Part shown: in pieces, positions 44,049 through 54,852 of the stretch
Layout of the letters: each line of letters starts with the position of its first letter
Numbering within the stretch: the first letter of the stretch is position 1
Translations under genes and position numbers: made by a program
Assembly: GCA_003184365.1 (NCBI GenBank)
Contig: NKYR01000013.1
Span: 62,001-126,000 of the forward strand
DNA length: 64,000 bases
Direction: 5' to 3'
Origin: Evernia prunastri
Taxonomy: Eukaryota; Ascomycota; Lecanoromycetes; Lecanorales; Parmeliaceae
Notes under the pieces: generated by a model
Seen by the model: the letters and a program-made list of their open reading frames with translations, nothing else
What the model was told of the DNA's origin: nothing
The model's database searches: none

Positions 44049-45334
44049 CCTCACTTTAAAGCAGTGTACAGTACTCTACTCCAGCGTTCCGGTGGGTTCT
44101 AGCATAGCGGTGGCGCTACATAAAATTTGAATATATCCTTTCTGTCTTGCTTTCTTAAAACGCCAAGCGCTACTGAACAGAACACACGACGTCTCCAACA
44201 TATTCTCCATTGTTGGCAGATCACAAGCTAAGCGCAATATCAGACCCAGTGCCTTGTATCTCAGTACTCAAGAACCTGCCTTGCTTTGAGCGAGACAAGG
44301 GGCTTTGTGCGTTAGCGACTGCAAGGCATCTCCATCCTTCAGACCTGCCTGTGGCAAAGACAGTCCTGGTGGACTATTGATGTGAGGACATAACAATCTT
44401 GATACAGCTTCATTCGACCGAAGCCTCAGACGGGCTTCCGCTTTCGAATGCGCGTTGACATATCTCTCGCCAACTTCTAAGTTATTCTTACACCTCTTTA
44501 CAACACGTCAGACCTAATGTCTACTTCAACTTTACATCCTACAAGAGTGCGTCTAGACCGGTGCAGGCTGTTTCATCTCCATGTACATCCACGGTGTCTT
44601 CCCTCAACCATCTTTTTCGTAATTGCCTACATACCCGGATCTTCTCCCGAGGCTTTCTCATTCAACCATACCCTTCCCATCTCGTTACTCCCTCTGCACT
44701 TTCCATCTCATTTCTTCGCCTTTTCATGCCGCTGTTTACCCTGCGTTTGCCTCCTGTTCATTTCTTTATTTCCTTCTCCGACACCCTCTGTTACCCCAGC
44801 ACTGTCTATACTAGAATTCAAGATTCCGATGTACATACAGACGGAGAAGGTATCACTTTCTGTTACGATTCGGAGAGTCTGGGTTTCCGTTTATACCCGA
44901 CTTTTGGTAAAGGAATGTGTCGAGATCTTGCGTAAAGGGAACAGATCAATTCCTTGGGGCGATAACGATAATGCGTGCTAATTGCTACCTTGTTGGAGCA
45001 ACGCGCCTGAAATATTCTACGATTTCACTAAAAAAACACTCCGCACACTATGCATGGGTTTTGCTACATGCTCCAACTTTTCCTTAAATGCTGCCTCCAT
45101 AAAGTAGACAACTTCTGTCCCATGTTTTTTCTTTTATTTTTTTGGAAAAGAGGGTTTTGGTGGAAGGGAGCGGGACGAGTACTGCTCTCGACACAAGATT
45201 CAAGCCTGCAAATGCTCCCAACACCGCAGAATATCACGAGAAGACAAGCCAGCTATCGCTGCCAGCGGAGACCCAGGAAGTACCCACGGGCGTCTACCGT
45301 TCCGTCACCAGCGATGGGACCACAGTCTTGACAA
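44049..45334. other. 1.3-kb intergenic region
   Basis: Pyrimidine-rich from about 44530 to 44830. Overlapping plus-strand frames at 44517-44981 have a skewed Ser/Pro/Phe composition expected of CT-rich noncoding DNA. A frame ending at 45348 (PAETQEVPTGVYRSVTSDGT) looks protein-like but has no ATG; it might be a last exon. Confidence 0.4.
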
Positions 45335-45871
45335 CTAAGAAAGCGTGACCATCAGCACCCCGTCCATCACACCACCCGAACCGTACGCAACAAAACTCAC
45401 CCGCCTCAATTTTCCAAAAACCAACACCTTCAACTCCTCCGCATCCAATGGGCCCGACCTCTGTCTCCCGCCCTCTCGCCCCTCTTCCACTTCGTCATAG
45501 CCTCCTAGACCCGACCACGCCTTCGACTTCCTCCTCTCCCGTCTGCTGAGGTTCGCGTCGAAGTCCGACAAGCGCCTCGGGTTCTTCGGCAACGTGACCG
45601 GCCCTTGCCGCAGCGCTTCTTGCAGGGTGACTTCGTTTTGGGATGGGCGTTGGGGTTCGCCGGTGCTGGGGTTGCGGCTGGGGTTGCGGGCGGGGATGGG
45701 AGGGAAGGTGGAGGACGAGGGGGTGTCGGGCGTCAGTTGCGTTGGGGACAGGGGGGAATTTGGGCTGAGGGGGATCGGAAAGGGGTCCGGGTGGGACATT
45801 GCAGGGTCACTGAGAGGGTCGGTGAGGGCGAAAGTGTTGGGGTGAGTTGAGGGGAAGCGGATGAGATCCAT
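45335..45871 (-). CDS. Hypothetical Pro-rich protein
   Basis: A 178-residue ATG frame. The N-terminal half is Pro/Ser/Asp-rich. A more conserved-looking segment follows (EALRQGPVTLPKNPRRLSDF, then RRERRKSKAWSGLGGYDEV). The last 50 residues look less protein-like, so an unseen intron may change the C-terminus. The 3' end overlaps the plus-strand frame ending at 45348. No domain recognised. Confidence 0.4.
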   Translation of the reverse strand: MDLIRFPSTHPNTFALTDPLSDPAMSHPDPFPIPLSPNSPLSPTQLTPDTPSSSTFPPIPARNPSRNPSTGEPQRPSQNEVTLQEALRQGPVTLPKNPRRLSDFDANLSRRERRKSKAWSGLGGYDEVEEGREGGRQRSGPLDAEELKVLVFGKLRRVSFVAYGSGGVMDGVLMVTLS

Positions 45872-46718
45872 TTGACATTCTTTTGAACGGTAAAGTTTCG
45901 TTGAGCGAGGATTTGCTTCGTTATATGTCAGCAGTACCGGGAAGGTTTGCGGGTCCAAGCTAAAGCACGTGTTTTTTGGGCTTGTCTGACTTTGGGCTTG
46001 AGTGACTCGAGGCCGCCTGAGTCTGCCAAATTCTCCACAACAAGATTATAATGGAGATATATACAGCTGTCTCTTGTTGGTATAACATCAGCCGTAAGAT
46101 CATAGTAATACAACAGTGTCCTTATGCATCTTACACCTTACTCTTCTGCCTGCGATGTCATTATCTTTCCCCAACCCAAGTCGCCGCATGCAAAACTCCC
46201 CTTTGGATCTCCACCCGTAAACCTAAGCCCGCCCAGAATTTCCTTTTAGCATGTGCGGAAACCTGGGTTTCTGGTGCGATTTGGACAGAGTGCGTCAACT
46301 CGCAAAGGGATTGGACCTCGGGACTACTAACCATGCAGAGCCGCTAAGTAAGATATCCAGACCCATATTCCAGCGCTTGAGGAGGGCGTATCAACTGGCT
46401 TTAGGAACAGGACAACGCCACAAATGGCCATCGAGCAGGTGCACAGTTTTGGGTACCTTTCACGTTCAACGCCTCCTTCGGAAGCTTCGGAAGGGCGCGG
46501 AGAGACCAAATTGCATAAAAGTGAATGGATCGGCCGGCAAGAATGACCTGAATATCAATATTGATTGAGAAATTGTTGCACGATGAAACGGATAGAGACG
46601 TATATGGAGATTGGGAAGCAGAAAGGGTGAAATCATTGGATATGGGCGAAGAATTCTGTATACCATATGTTCTTATATCATTAAAGAAGAGAAGCCAATC
46701 CCCGAAATATTCGTGTGT
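45872..46718. other. Intergenic
   Basis: About 0.85 kb between the hypothetical gene and the 3' end of the hydrolase gene. Plus-strand short frames around 46051-46568 lack recognisable content. Confidence 0.4.
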
Positions 46719-47991
46719 TCACAAGATTGACTTCGAGAATTTTTCTCCCCAAAATACGGATATGAATTCAAGTACCTCTTTACTCTTAGAGACGGGCAGC
46801 TCGTGACCTGCATCAACGAACTCAAATCTGACATTGTTTTCCCCCAGAACTTCTGTAGCATCTTCGACCAGCTCATCTTCGACAATCAGTACATCTTTAT
46901 GACCAGCTATAATCAGCACCTTGCCGTTCTGCAAGCCTTCGGTCTCATATCTCTCCTCACTAGAGGCATTTTGTGCAGCGAGTCTTTTGGCAATGCGTTG
47001 CCAATCAGCATGTTGTTCAGTGATCGGCCCGTAGCGGATACTAGACATGAAGGATTTGACGAAACCCGCATGATTGTCAACCTGCCATGGCTAAACGGAG
47101 TTAGAAAAGAAAATGAACATTGCGACGTGCAAGGTTCAAACGTACTACGATGCCGGAGATCGTGATCTCAGGCCTAATGCGCGACAAGGCTGGCGGGGCG
47201 GGTACATCCTCTTCCCTCTTTTTAGGCATCTCCCCTATTACTTGACTCTCTTTGGGCTTCTCATTTATGGTCGGTGATATTCCACCTCTAATGAGTCCAC
47301 CAACCACCCTCTCCAGTATTTTCTCACTGATCAATCCTGTGTTGTAGAGTATTTTGTTCATCAAAGTTATACGGCTCTGGCGGACAAGACCAGCGGGAGC
47401 GAGGAGGACCAACGAAGAAACAAGAGAAGGAAAGTATGAGGTGAAATTCGCAACTATGCCGCCACCGAGGGAGTAGCCAATCAAGGAGACGGTCTCGCCA
47501 TTGCCTGTCCATGCTAGAGGAGAGGAAGTCAGTGCTAAGAGGATTGTAGTGGTGTAGAGGCGGGCTGAATGGGGTATAGGGACAGGTGTATCAGAATATC
47601 CGCGCCCGGGAAGGTCAAACATCATCACTCGACACCCCTTGTCAGCCAAGCCATGAGCAATTGCTCCCAGCGCAATGCACGGGTTGGATATCCCATGTAC
47701 CAATAGCACTTTTCTCCCATCTTCTGGTCCCCACTCGTAGACTCTCAAACTTCCGAACGGTGACTCGACGTCCCTGATACCTGGATAAGCATCCGGTGGA
47801 TATGGCAAGTTCGAAGCATCTTCAGCTGAGAGTTTTGGCACTAAGCTCTTCATGGGGGAAGGCACGACCTGTTCATCTTGGGGCCCACTTGTCTTGATCT
47901 TGTAGAGCGTACGACCGATGGACAGTCCGACTTGAAGACTGAGGAGAGCGATTGGGAGGGTAAACGGATTGCGACGAACCCATTGCTCCAT
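46719..47991 (-). CDS. Alpha/beta-hydrolase with N-terminal membrane anchor
   Basis: Two exons, 47991-47146 and 47090-46719 (55-bp intron, GTACGT...GTTTAG), encode 405 residues. A hydrophobic segment near residues 9-28 (FTLPIALLSLQVGLSIG) suggests a membrane anchor. The fold motifs are LLVHGIS (oxyanion loop), MMFDLPGRGYSDTP, the nucleophile elbow GYSLGGG near residues 172-178, a late acidic region (IIAGHKDVLIVED) and DAGHELPVS carrying the catalytic His. A charged insert (KPKESQVIGEMPKKREED) lies between cap and core. The arrangement is that of a serine hydrolase such as an esterase, lipase or epoxide-hydrolase relative; the substrate cannot be told from sequence. An in-frame TTG precedes the chosen ATG. 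Confidence 0.85.
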
Positions 47992-48773
47992 ATTCAAAGG
48001 TCCTAAGTGGGCAGTTCAGGCTGCTCAAGCTGTTTAGTAATCACTATGGTGCGTGCTGATGTTGATGCGGGGATGCGTTCATCTGAGACACTCTGTCGAC
48101 TATCTGTCAATTGTAACGAGACGGCAACAACGTGGAGCAAAAGACAGGAGGCATACAGCCCACATAGCTCTCGTGTGTTCTGGTAATGGTTCTGGACTGA
48201 CATGGGTAGATCCGGCGACTTTGGTGTAGGACATGACTAATTTGGTGAGGACCAACTACTAGTCACCTAGTATGCGTGAAAGCAGGCCAGCCAGGTCGAC
48301 GACGAGCATCCGGCAATATGTTTACAATGCCGCAGGACTGCTCAATGCAGACCACCAAGATAACGGCCTTGGCGTAGTTCGACGGGAGACTGCAGTGCTG
48401 CCAGGATGGGTTGTCGTACATTCTTCACCTGTCTCAGACGCCAGATGCGGTTACTCTTGTTTGGTTTGTTTCATTCCCCAATCTCCTGATCCGAAACATC
48501 TTGATGTTCAGGGCTTTGTTCTAAGTCTGCTTGCATCTCACCGCAAGCATGGTGCTGCATAATCAATTCGTGATATGTGGCCTTCATTCATTGTCTATGG
48601 CTCCGACTTGGATTTGTCAGAAGCATGCCTATAGAGAACGCTCCCCGTTGATAGCTTGTATCTGCCACTACAAAAAAGGCCGACTCTGCGCGTCACTACG
48701 GAAACAGGAGTTGCAACACTGACCCAACTCGCGTTACGTTGATCAACACTTGCAAAACATTAGACCCGCTATC
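47992..48773. other. Divergent promoter region
   Basis: About 0.78 kb between the hydrolase (-) and the zinc-finger gene (+). A 96-codon plus-strand frame at 48272-48562 shows no domain. Confidence 0.45.
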
Positions 48774-51700
48774 ATGCTGGGCTTTTCGGATCTCTTAAAG
48801 AATTATTCTGCCACACCCGTCAATCCTCTTCTGGAACCTCGTTTGAAGGTTGGCCACAATGCTGCCACCGCTGCTCCTCCTCCCGAAATCTTTGATACGC
48901 CTGTGGGAGAGCGGCGTGTGCCTCGGGAAAAGGACCCCAAGAAGCCCAACTATGAAATGATCAAGGACGCTCGTAAGGGTGTTCTATCGGGATTCCTCCG
49001 GTCAGGCCAAATCTTACGTGCCTCGGACTTCGTGAAGTATGTGAACCCCAAGACAGCAGCCATTACCCTGCACAACATCTACGACTACAAAACACGGTGT
49101 CTTGCTGCCATAGATAATCAGCCAATCTCTCGGCCTCCCTTGAGCTCCATGATCTCTTTTAAGAAAGTAGCGGATGAAGAAGCCGACGAGAAGAAGAGCC
49201 TTCGGAACCTATTTTTCATTACCTTGGCTCGGGATGAATTACCTTCCTTCCATTTTTGGACGAAGCTAGGGGATTTGGATCCTGTGACCGCCGGACAACC
49301 GATCGACTGGGGCAAACATTTCGAAGAAAATCCACCCTCGCCAGCGACAACAGCCAAGATTGCGATGCTGGAGAGCGAGCGAAAAGAGAGGGCACAGCGG
49401 GCAGCAGCGGAGCAGCAAAGCACTCAAAACGAACAACCGCTTGGATTCCTAGATGGTTACAACGACATCAATTTGCCAGGTTCCGGTCGAGAACTAGCTC
49501 AACAGCAAGCCGCTGATGACGTCGACTCGATACCCCTAACAAGTGCGGCACCCGATGTCCCGCAATCCCCGCTTGATGCTGAAGTCCTACTCCAGTTCAA
49601 CAGAGGAGGCATGTATCTCAGAGAATTTTCACACAGAGCTCTCTATGCCACGTCTCGCTGGTTGGTCGAGAATGAGGAAGAGGATGAGGAAGATGAAGCA
49701 AAAACGGGCGAAACTGAAGTCAGAGACGTGTTCCTGGACATTTTGGGAGCGGAAAATGACATTCGCGAAGAGAAAATTGTGTCTGTATCTCGGGTCTCGA
49801 ATCGCAATTTCCAGGACAACATCAAACCAAGTTTTGGGCGGCCGGAAACTTATTTCCGGGTCCGCTCCACGAGGTATGAGTCTTGGTGGAACCTCGACTC
49901 CAAATTCGACTCAGGTGGTGTCGGTAGCATGAAATGTGACCTAAAGCTGGTGCGCCCAAACGTTGGCTACTGCTATTGTTCGGCACGTTGGCACATTAGC
50001 GAAAGTCTGCAATCGAACAGTCAGCGTTTCGAAAAGGCACTTTTATTCTTGTTTGATTGGGAGTCTTCTGCGTACCCAAATTCGAACCATCTGAGTCTCG
50101 ATATACCCGGCTACGGCTCCTTCGACCTCCATCGTGATTCAGAGGGGTTGGTTGATGCCGAGATCCAGAAAATATTTGCTGAGCTCTCGGATGCTCCGGT
50201 GAACCCGGATTCTCGTCCTGTAGAGATGTTTATTCGCGATGTTGTCGAGGATGTAACAGAAGGATCCGAATTCCTAGGTATCAGCTCTCCTAGGCACGAT
50301 AATAATTCCAAAACCGAGACAGGTCCCGCAGCAATACCCGAGGAGCTTCAAGCAGCAGAGATTCGCGGGGGTCTGGGTCTGCCTTCAGTTCATCCGCGGT
50401 TGCTCACCAGTTCTGAGATAAGCAAGCTACAAGAGCGGCTGAGGATTGCAGAGGCGACCATTCTTGAGACTGATGACTTACAGGAGCGGTTAAGGACTAC
50501 AGAAGAAGAGCTTGCTGAGATGAAAGGCTTACAAGAGCGCCTCAAAGTATCAGAGGACAGAGCTAAGCTGAAATCTTCCTGTCCATTCTGTCCGCAAGAC
50601 TGGGCAGGGGCGACGAAACAGGTAAAAGTGAGCTAGACGTTGCAAGTTTCACAACGCTGACTCTACGTAGCAACAACAAGACCACCTTAAGCTGCATCAA
50701 AGGGATATTGTCCATCAGCCAACCCCGCGAAAATGCCCGCAACCACATTGCAAAAGCTGGCTGGGCGAGAACCAGAGCGAATCGACCTATGAGGTATGCT
50801 CTGGTGTCTCTAGTTGCAGATTTATCTACTAATGGACATCAGGCCATTTCGGGACACTTGCGACTCCACATTGAAGAAGAACACGCTGAAGATGGCATCT
50901 GTGAACGTCGAAACTGCCACACAAACATGTATGCCTTGACAGCCGAGGTAAAAGCACTCGTTTTTTGTTGTTAGTGCGACGACTGATCGCAAATAGCAAC
51001 AAGAGGAGCACGAGTCCATCCATCGCGAAAATCAAGAGACTGAAGAGGAGCGTGATAGGCTGCGAGAACAACTCTTGGGCCTCGAAGGGGAGTCAAAGAA
51101 GCCGGATCGGTCACAAGAATTGGATGAGAGCCTCGAAGATATCGTCAAGGAACGTGATCAGTTACAAAAACAGGTTCGAGGTCTCGAAGACGCAGCAAGA
51201 GAGCGGGATCGGCTACAGCAACAAGTCGGGCGCCTTCAAGACGTCGCAAAGGAGATGGATGAATTGGAGCAGGACCTCGCATACATTACGGGGGAGCGCG
51301 ACGAGTTACAGAAACAGGTTCAAGGTCTCGAAGACGCAGGAAGAGAGCGGGATCGGCTGCAGCAACAAGTCAGGCGCCTTCAAGACGTCGCGAAGGAGAT
51401 GGATAAATTAGAGCAGGACCTCGCAAACATCACAGAGGAGCGCGACTCCTTGCAAGATCGGGCTGTGGCACTCCAAAGACAGTTGAAGGATTCTTCAGGT
51501 CTCGACGAAGGCAAGCAAGCAAAGGAAACAGAACCCGAGAATAAGGTGCGCGAGGATCCACAACAACCAAGTCAGCCCGAAGCTCCTAAGAAACTACGAT
51601 ACTGCAATATCTGCTTGAAGAGCGTAGACAAATTGAGTGATAACGTGTGACTCCTATCTGTCTACTCTGAGGTCTGTGCTAATCTCTGCTGTAGGCCAAA

Positions 51701-52297
51701 AGTAAGCATGCGGACAAATGCGAGACTAGCGTATCTGAGTTCCTACTCTTAACCACTGCAGAAGCAAAGGTTGAAAGGGAAAAACGGAACAGCAGTGGCA
51801 ACGTCGTTAAATCGCAGGTACAGGAGGGTACTGAGAGAGGAGCGGAGGTAGCTGATACGAGAGACAAGAGGAAACATAAACTTTCGGCCAAAGCTGCTCG
51901 CTCGGAGAACCAACAGGACGAAGCGGAAGATGCGGACACAGTTCAACAGCCCGAGGCCAGCAAGGCGATAGGTCGGAGAACGGCAAAGCGAAATTTCGAT
52001 ACATTCAAGCCTCCAAGGGAAGATGAGTCAGATGAAGAACCAGAATCGCCCAGGAAGAAGGCTAGGCTCAAGGGGAAGGGAACCAAAGCCGACAAAAAAG
52101 AGACAGCGCCAACAAGAAGGTCTGCCGGGGGTGCCGCGGGCAAAGATATTTACGAACCATCGGGAGGAGAAGAAGAGGAACATGAAAGGGACACGGAGGA
52201 AGTATACCATGAACCTTCCTCATCAGCAAAGGGAGGCAAAAGGAAGAAGAAGGCTGCGGAGGGGACTTTTTCGAAGAAGACGAAGACAACGAAATAG
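48774..52297 (+). CDS. C2H2-like zinc-finger/coiled-coil protein with split fingers
   Basis: Five exons: 48774-50621, 50671-50793, 50843-50947, 50997-51644 and 51695-52297. The product is 1108 residues. The first 500 residues form a conserved-looking globular part (SWWNLDSKFDSGGVGSMKC, CYCSARWHISESL) that I do not recognise. Then come heptad-like repeats, three C2H2-like fingers, a long coiled coil with a 48-residue duplication, a fourth finger ending in Cys (CNIC...HADKC), and a Lys/Glu-rich tail with basic clusters (SPRKKARLKGKG, KRKKKAAEG) that look like nuclear localisation signals. All four introns are 49-50 nt, phase 0, and each cuts a finger four residues before its first His. Likely nuclear; function unknown. 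Confidence 0.85.
51146..51433 (+). repeat. Tandem 144-nt repeat in the coiled coil
   Basis: Two copies offset by 144 nt (48 codons). Each encodes ERDxLQKQVxGLED, then RERDRLQQQV, then RLQDVAKEMD and LEQDLAxIT. Synonymous and a few missense differences separate the copies. Confidence 0.8.
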
Positions 52298-52461
52298 CCT
52301 TCAAACGTAGGAACCGATGGAGATTAGAGATGAGGAGCAGGCTACTTTTCGTGTGTATATGACTATTGAAACGGCAGTGTAGTAGCAAAATTCAGTGTAC
52401 TGTTGGTACGAGCTCGTAGCTAGCGTAAAGTCTCACTTGTCAAATCAAAGTTAAAGCAACC

Positions 52462-52471
52462 ATCGAAATTA
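52462..52471. repeat. Left 10-bp target-site duplication
   Basis: ATCGAAATTA directly left of the TIR element; the same ten bases follow its right end at 53029-53038. Confidence 0.85.
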
Positions 52472-52667
52472 GGGCAAATTACTCGTTCATACCCCGAAAG
52501 GTTGAATCCTTACAAATTCATACCCCAAATTACATTTTCATACCCTTAGGGGTATGAATCGGTAAGACTAGAATCTACTGGGGTATGAAGTTGTAAAAGA
52601 TGTACTTTTTAGGGGTACTATTCCTTATTCTTCGGGGGGCACTCAAGGGGGAAAAAAAAACCCCCTT

Positions 52668-52749
52668 TCTTGTAACACACCCTACCCCGGGGGGTGCGCT
52701 ATCCGGGTAGTCCCGGGGCAGGGTGTGAATTACCATCGCACAAGGGGAT
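52668..52749. mobile_element. Diverged relative of the 22079 palindromic MITE, nested
   Basis: In reverse complement it has TTGTGCGATGGTAATTCACA, then CCCGGGACTACCCGGATAGC, then GGGGTAGGGTGTG, closely matching 22079-22172. One arm has lost part of the CGGTGGTAAG segment. It lies inside the 557-bp element. Confidence 0.7.
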
Positions 52750-52812
52750 AGTTAATCTCTCGTTCTACAATTCTCATTTTGTTTTTTTTTGTTTTTTTGA
52801 CTCTTTTTAAGC

Positions 52813-52912
52813 CCTCCGAAGAACCCCCCGAAGAACTCCCCCAAAGACCGAAGAACCCTTCCCCCCAAAGGGCCGGCCCCCCCGCCACACCCCGAAGAAC
52901 ACCCCCGAAGAC
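52813..52912. repeat. CCCGAAGAAC minisatellite
   Basis: At least five irregularly spaced copies of CCGAAGA(A)C with C-rich spacers, inside the TIR transposon. Confidence 0.6.
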
Positions 52913-53028
52913 AAGTTTTGCATTTTCATACCCTACCATGATTTTGGTGGAGGGGTATGAAAATGTAATTTGGGGTATATGAATTTGTAAGGATTCAACC
53001 TTTTGGGGTATGAACCGGTAATTTGCCC

Positions 53029-53038
53029 ATCGAAATTA
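53029..53038. repeat. Right 10-bp target-site duplication
   Basis: ATCGAAATTA, identical to 52462-52471. Confidence 0.85.
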
Positions 53039-53057
53039 GCAACCACAACTACCTTCA

Positions 53058-54330
53058 ATGTTCAACTCCATTTGCACCTACCCCATTCGCTCCGATTTAT
53101 TTGCTCAAGCCATTCACCCTAGCTCCCCTCTCCTCGCTCTAGGCCTCGCCTCAGGTCATGTTCAAATCCAGCGACTCCCCTCCTCAGATTTCAAAGAGGC
53201 GCGCAACAGCACGATCGAAATCGCATGGCGTACACGTCGTCACAAAGGCAGCTGCCGCAGCTTATGCTTCGATCATGATGGGCAGCAATTGTTCTCGGCG
53301 GGGACGGACGGCATCGTGAAGGTCGCGGCGACAGATACGGGGCAGGTCGCGAGTAAAATTGCTGTACCGCTACATAAGTATGTTATCCACTCCCTAAACC
53401 CCCGCCGAGACGCTTTTTCACTGCGATTGGCTAAAGTGGCTCCAAATTAGTGACTCAATTGATCCAACCTCCGTACTCCACGCCCAAACGCCCCAAACCC
53501 TCCTCCTCTCCACCGACTCCTCCGCCCTCTACCTCTACGATCTCCGCGCCAATGCCACGTTCGCATCTTCCAAGCCCCAACAAAAGCATCATCCACACGA
53601 CGACTACGTCTCCTCTATCACACCATTACCACCAACTCAAAATTCAACAAGTGGGCTCAGCAAACAATGGGCTACAACAGGCGGCGGTACTGTAGCGATA
53701 ATGGATATACGCAAGGGCGTGTTGATTCAAAGCGAGGATCAGGGAGAGGAGATACTGAGCTCTTGCATTGTCGATGGAAAGCTCGTTGTTGGGAGTGAAA
53801 AGGGGGTATTGAGGATATGGCAGGGGGGGGCGTGGGATGACAATGAACAGACCGTTGCTCTGGTGGGGAAGGGAGCTAGTGCTGATGTGCTGGCTGCTGT
53901 GGGGGAGAGCCCAATGGTGGCTGTCGGAATGGATGATGGTTGCTTGAGATTTGTGGATATGGGCAAGAGTAAGCCGAAGGTGCTACACGAGACGGAAGTG
54001 AGACATGACGAGGTGGAGGGGGTGCTGGGGTTGGGGTTTGAGGTTGGGGAAAGAATGATTAGTGGCGGTGGGCAGGTCGTTAAGGTTTGGGAGGACAGTC
54101 ATGTTATGGATGATGGAGAGGACGAAGAGGAAGAAGACGAGGGGTCGGGGGCCACGAATGGGAAGAGGATCAATGGTTTTGGCAGTGATGAGGATGGGAG
54201 TGAGGAGGGTGGGGCCGGGAGCAGCGAGGAAGAGCAACGGAAGAGGAAAAAGAAGAAAAGGAAACGGAATAAGGGTAAGAATCAGAGCGGAGGACAGCAG
54301 CATGTAATTGGCTTCAAAGGCATGGATTGA
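53058..54330 (+). CDS. jip5: WD-repeat protein Jip5 (WDR55 orthologue)
   Basis: Two exons, 53058-53377 and 53451-54330 (73-bp intron, GTATGT...ATTAG), encode 399 residues. The N-terminus MFNSICTYPIRSDLFAQAIH and WRTRRHKGSCRSLCF, FSAGTDGIVKVAATDTGQV, LLLSTDSSALYLYDLR and TTGGGTVAIMDIRKGVL are diagnostic of Jip5/WDR55. The C-terminus is acidic, then strongly basic (KRKKKKRKRNKGK), a nucleolar targeting type. Jip5 acts in ribosome biogenesis and is essential in budding yeast. The start codon is only 19 bp from the right target duplication of the TIR transposon, so the native upstream sequence is displaced by about 570 bp. Confidence 0.95.
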
Positions 54331-54609
54331 ACCAATTTTCTCCCGAGAGAAACCGCATGGAGCTTTCGCAAATCCACCTAACTCATGACCTATCCAGTCA
54401 GAGCTCCCATATTCGGCCATGACACCATCTCCCACAGTCGACAAAACCTTTGAAAGACCTAGACAAGAAATATCCTCATCCTTCAGACAAATCGCACTCC
54501 TCCACCACACAATCCGTCGGATCCTATAAACCATTCAGACGAGGCCTCTCCTCATCAACTGCGAGAGATCCCTACCTTGCCATCCACCGATAAGCTTACC
54601 CGCCCAACC

Positions 54610-54852
54610 TCAAGGCGTAGGCATGACCAAGGCCGCCCAACAGGCCGCTTGGCAGGACCCGAAAGCCGCGTTGCACGCGAGGACAGCAGGCGGGGCTGCG
54701 GCTCCGGCCGTCACGCCCATGATTGCTCCCGCAGCCGTGTAGCAGGCTACGGCGACGCCTGCGCATCCTGCCTGGCAGACTCCGTAGGCGGCGGGGCCGG
54801 CGAGGGCGGTGGTGAGCAGGGTGGTGAGGGGGAGGAGTTTGGTGAGGTGCAT
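54610..54852 (-). CDS. Small cysteine-rich secreted protein
   Basis: An 80-residue protein with a clear signal peptide (LTKLLPLTTLLTTALAGPA). The mature part is Ala/Gly-rich with six Cys (residues 26, 30, 37, 60, 67 and 71) in the pattern CQAGC...CY...CN...CQAAC. This matches small fungal proteins often annotated by similarity to a Chlamydomonas zygote-specific protein; their function is unknown. The hydrophobic mature part could be membrane-associated. Start is the only ATG giving a signal peptide. Confidence 0.75.
   Translation of the reverse strand: MHLTKLLPLTTLLTTALAGPAAYGVCQAGCAGVAVACYTAAGAIMGVTAGAAAPPAVLACNAAFGSCQAACWAALVMPTP

Larger units (their letters stand above)
52472..53028. mobile_element. 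557-bp non-autonomous TIR transposon (Mutator-like)
   Basis: Long terminal inverted repeats of about 75 bp start GGGCAAATTAC and share TTCATACCCC, AAAGGTTGAATCCTTACAAA and CCCCAAATTACATTTTCATA at both ends. A perfect 10-bp duplication (ATCGAAATTA) flanks them. Long TIRs with a 9-11-bp duplication are typical of Mutator-like elements. There is no transposase; the inside holds a diverged palindromic MITE, A/T and G/C homopolymers and a CCCGAAGAAC minisatellite. The right end stops 29 bp before the jip5 ATG. High TIR identity suggests a fairly recent insertion. Confidence 0.85.

Noticed and set aside
44517..44981. Overlapping 124-154-codon plus-strand frames
   Set aside because: Composition is that of CT-rich noncoding DNA; no domain or splice structure.
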